This document shows, one piece after another, positions 63,033 to 64,000 of a DNA stretch of 64,000 nt. The translations under genes and the position numbers were made by a program. Every line of letters begins with the position of its first letter. The first letter of the stretch is position 1. A model generated the notes under the pieces. It had not been told where the DNA came from. It did not search any database and saw only the letters and a list, made by a program, of their open reading frames with translations. The stretch lies in the NCBI RefSeq assembly GCF_004001065.1, contig NZ_BIML01000005.1, forward strand, positions 124,001-188,000. The letters run 5' to 3'. This DNA is from Paenibacillus xylaniclasticus. Lineage in GTDB: Bacteria > Bacillota > Bacilli > Paenibacillales > Paenibacillaceae.

Positions 63033-64000
63033 CTAGGTTTTGCTTGGCGCAAACCCTTTGCCGTAATTAGAGTACAGGAGGTATAAAATAGTTCCGTAGA
63101 TGAACCGTGCCGCTGCAACACTAACCGCCGCCCATATCACTCCGAATTGAGGAACCAATGCAACAATGAGTACAACAATCGTACCAATTTGAACATACTT
63201 TCCTAACGTAATAAACATAGGCTTCCCGAGCGAATACGTTGCTTGTTCAATCGGCACGAGCGCGAAAGATAATACAGCTTTTATTAGCATCACTTGAAGG
63301 ATGCTTTCCGCTTGTATATATTTGTCCCCTAGTAACAATGGAACGATCAACGGAAGGACAGGGATTAGACAAAGCATAGCCCCTGAAATTATAAGCGTCG
63401 GTCTCATGATTTTCTTCGTGAAGCTTACGACGTTCTGTGCGGTGAGCTCAGACATTTTAGGCAGCATCACCTTCGCGAACACAACCGGAATAAACGCAAC
63501 AATCGCCGACAACTGATACGCAGCGTTGTATACGCCGATCTGTTCATACGTTACCCATAGTGAAATCATAAAGAAATCGATTCGGTCGAGCAGATTATTC
63601 GGAACGGATATAGTGAGCATCCATTTCTCGTAATGGATCATCTCACGTATCAAGCTCTTCGTTGGCTTATTCCGAACAAATTCTCTTATAAAGCCTATAT
63701 ATCGCAAAGAGAATAATAAAGAATATAGAATGGGCAAATAATAGATCAGCAGTACATACTTCAACAACAATACATCGTTCAACCACAGCATCAACAGGAA
63801 TAGAATCGAGACGACATATCTCGAAACATTAATCCACGCCCTTAGCTTGAAACGCTGTATCGCCTGCAGATAGGTGTCATTAACGAATAACAACGACTCC
63901 CCTAGAAACCCTACAATTAAATAAGGGATGTAAGCCGATATCTCTCCTTGACCTAACTTAAGGAATATTTGATTTCCAAGAAAGATCAGAAGAAGCGTAA
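63033..64000 (-). CDS. Polysaccharide flippase (Wzx-like), C-terminal part
   Basis: The frame is open to the right edge of the window, so the N-terminus lies beyond base 64000; about 322 residues are visible. Many hydrophobic helices, with NLLDRIDFFMISLW, YNAAYQLSAIVAFIPVVFAKVMLPKMSEL and the polar helix-helix layout of the MOP/PST flippase family. Translocates the lipid-linked unit to the outer face. The operon promoter must lie outside the window. Confidence 0.9.
   Translation of the reverse strand, partial: TLLLIFLGNQIFLKLGQGEISAYIPYLIVGFLGESLLFVNDTYLQAIQRFKLRAWINVSRYVVSILFLLMLWLNDVLLLKYVLLIYYLPILYSLLFSLRYIGFIREFVRNKPTKSLIREMIHYEKWMLTISVPNNLLDRIDFFMISLWVTYEQIGVYNAAYQLSAIVAFIPVVFAKVMLPKMSELTAQNVVSFTKKIMRPTLIISGAMLCLIPVLPLIVPLLLGDKYIQAESILQVMLIKAVLSFALVPIEQATYSLGKPMFITLGKYVQIGTIVVLIVALVPQFGVIWAAVSVAAARFIYGTILYLLYSNYGKGFAPSKT

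Overview
The window is a chromosomal segment of a spore-forming, aerobic Gram-positive bacterium, most likely of the Paenibacillaceae (Paenibacillus or a close relative). The evidence is the combination of SpoIIR and two GerA-type germination permeases, an SLH-domain surface protein, a 14-subunit-type complex I (nuo) operon, moderately GC-rich DNA, strong Bacillus-type ribosome binding sites, and a gene order around atp-upp-glyA-ywlG-rpiB-ywlE-mntP-ywlC-spoIIR-prmC-prfA that matches the Bacillus subtilis atp/ywl/prfA region. I see no rRNA, tRNA, CRISPR array, prophage or insertion sequence.

Layout. 1-1.8 kb: 5' end of the complex I operon (nuoA-B-C-D, minus strand). 2-2.5 kb: a Dps ferritin. 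2.6-8.3 kb: a spore germinant-receptor operon (A, C, D, B, D', B'), with two B permeases and two small D-type subunits. 8.4-9.2 kb: a PHP-type tyrosine phosphatase. 9.3-16.8 kb: complete F1Fo ATP synthase operon with atpI and atpZ. 16.9-26.6 kb: mnaA, upp, a glycine/cysteine-tailed protein, then rpiB-ywlG-glyA under a ZTP riboswitch, the arginine phosphatase ywlE, mntP, ywlC/sua5 and spoIIR.

26.8-33.1 kb is an accessory cassette interrupting the conserved spoIIR-prmC neighbourhood. On the plus strand are a HAD phosphatase, a ComP-like sensor kinase with a frameshift, and a LuxR-type response regulator. Convergent to them, on the minus strand, are an M50 intramembrane protease with an N-terminal PqqD-like domain, a MacB-like ABC exporter, and two unannotated peptide genes of 40 and 36 codons. 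The two peptides share an FQIExLES...P leader and have unrelated, Cys-free, GxxxG-containing tails. I consider this the most likely undescribed system here: an M50-processed two-peptide bacteriocin or signalling pair, possibly sensed by the adjacent two-component system.

33.2-47.2 kb is mostly housekeeping: prmC-prfA, a chemoreceptor, ychF, a lipoprotein, a 47-residue charged peptide, an SLH protein, trxA, an Rrf2 regulator with its promoter-operator, DUF72, a DsbA-like protein, and a TetR-SMR-SMR efflux operon. 47.3-54.1 kb is a nitrate/nitrite assimilation region: nirB-nirD-hemD (minus) and, divergently, an ANTAR antiterminator with a degenerate receiver followed by narK. The narK leader carries a textbook dual-hexaloop ANTAR element and terminator, and the nirB leader carries a related but less complete one. 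A 38-residue acidic peptide gene and a large GC-rich inverted repeat follow narK. 54.2-64 kb is the downstream part of an exopolysaccharide/teichuronic-acid-like operon (minus): flippase, glycosyltransferases, Wzy-like polymerase, a split PssD/PssE transferase, acetyltransferase, UDP-glucose dehydrogenase and two surface proteins.

All calls come from reading the sequence; no database search was run.
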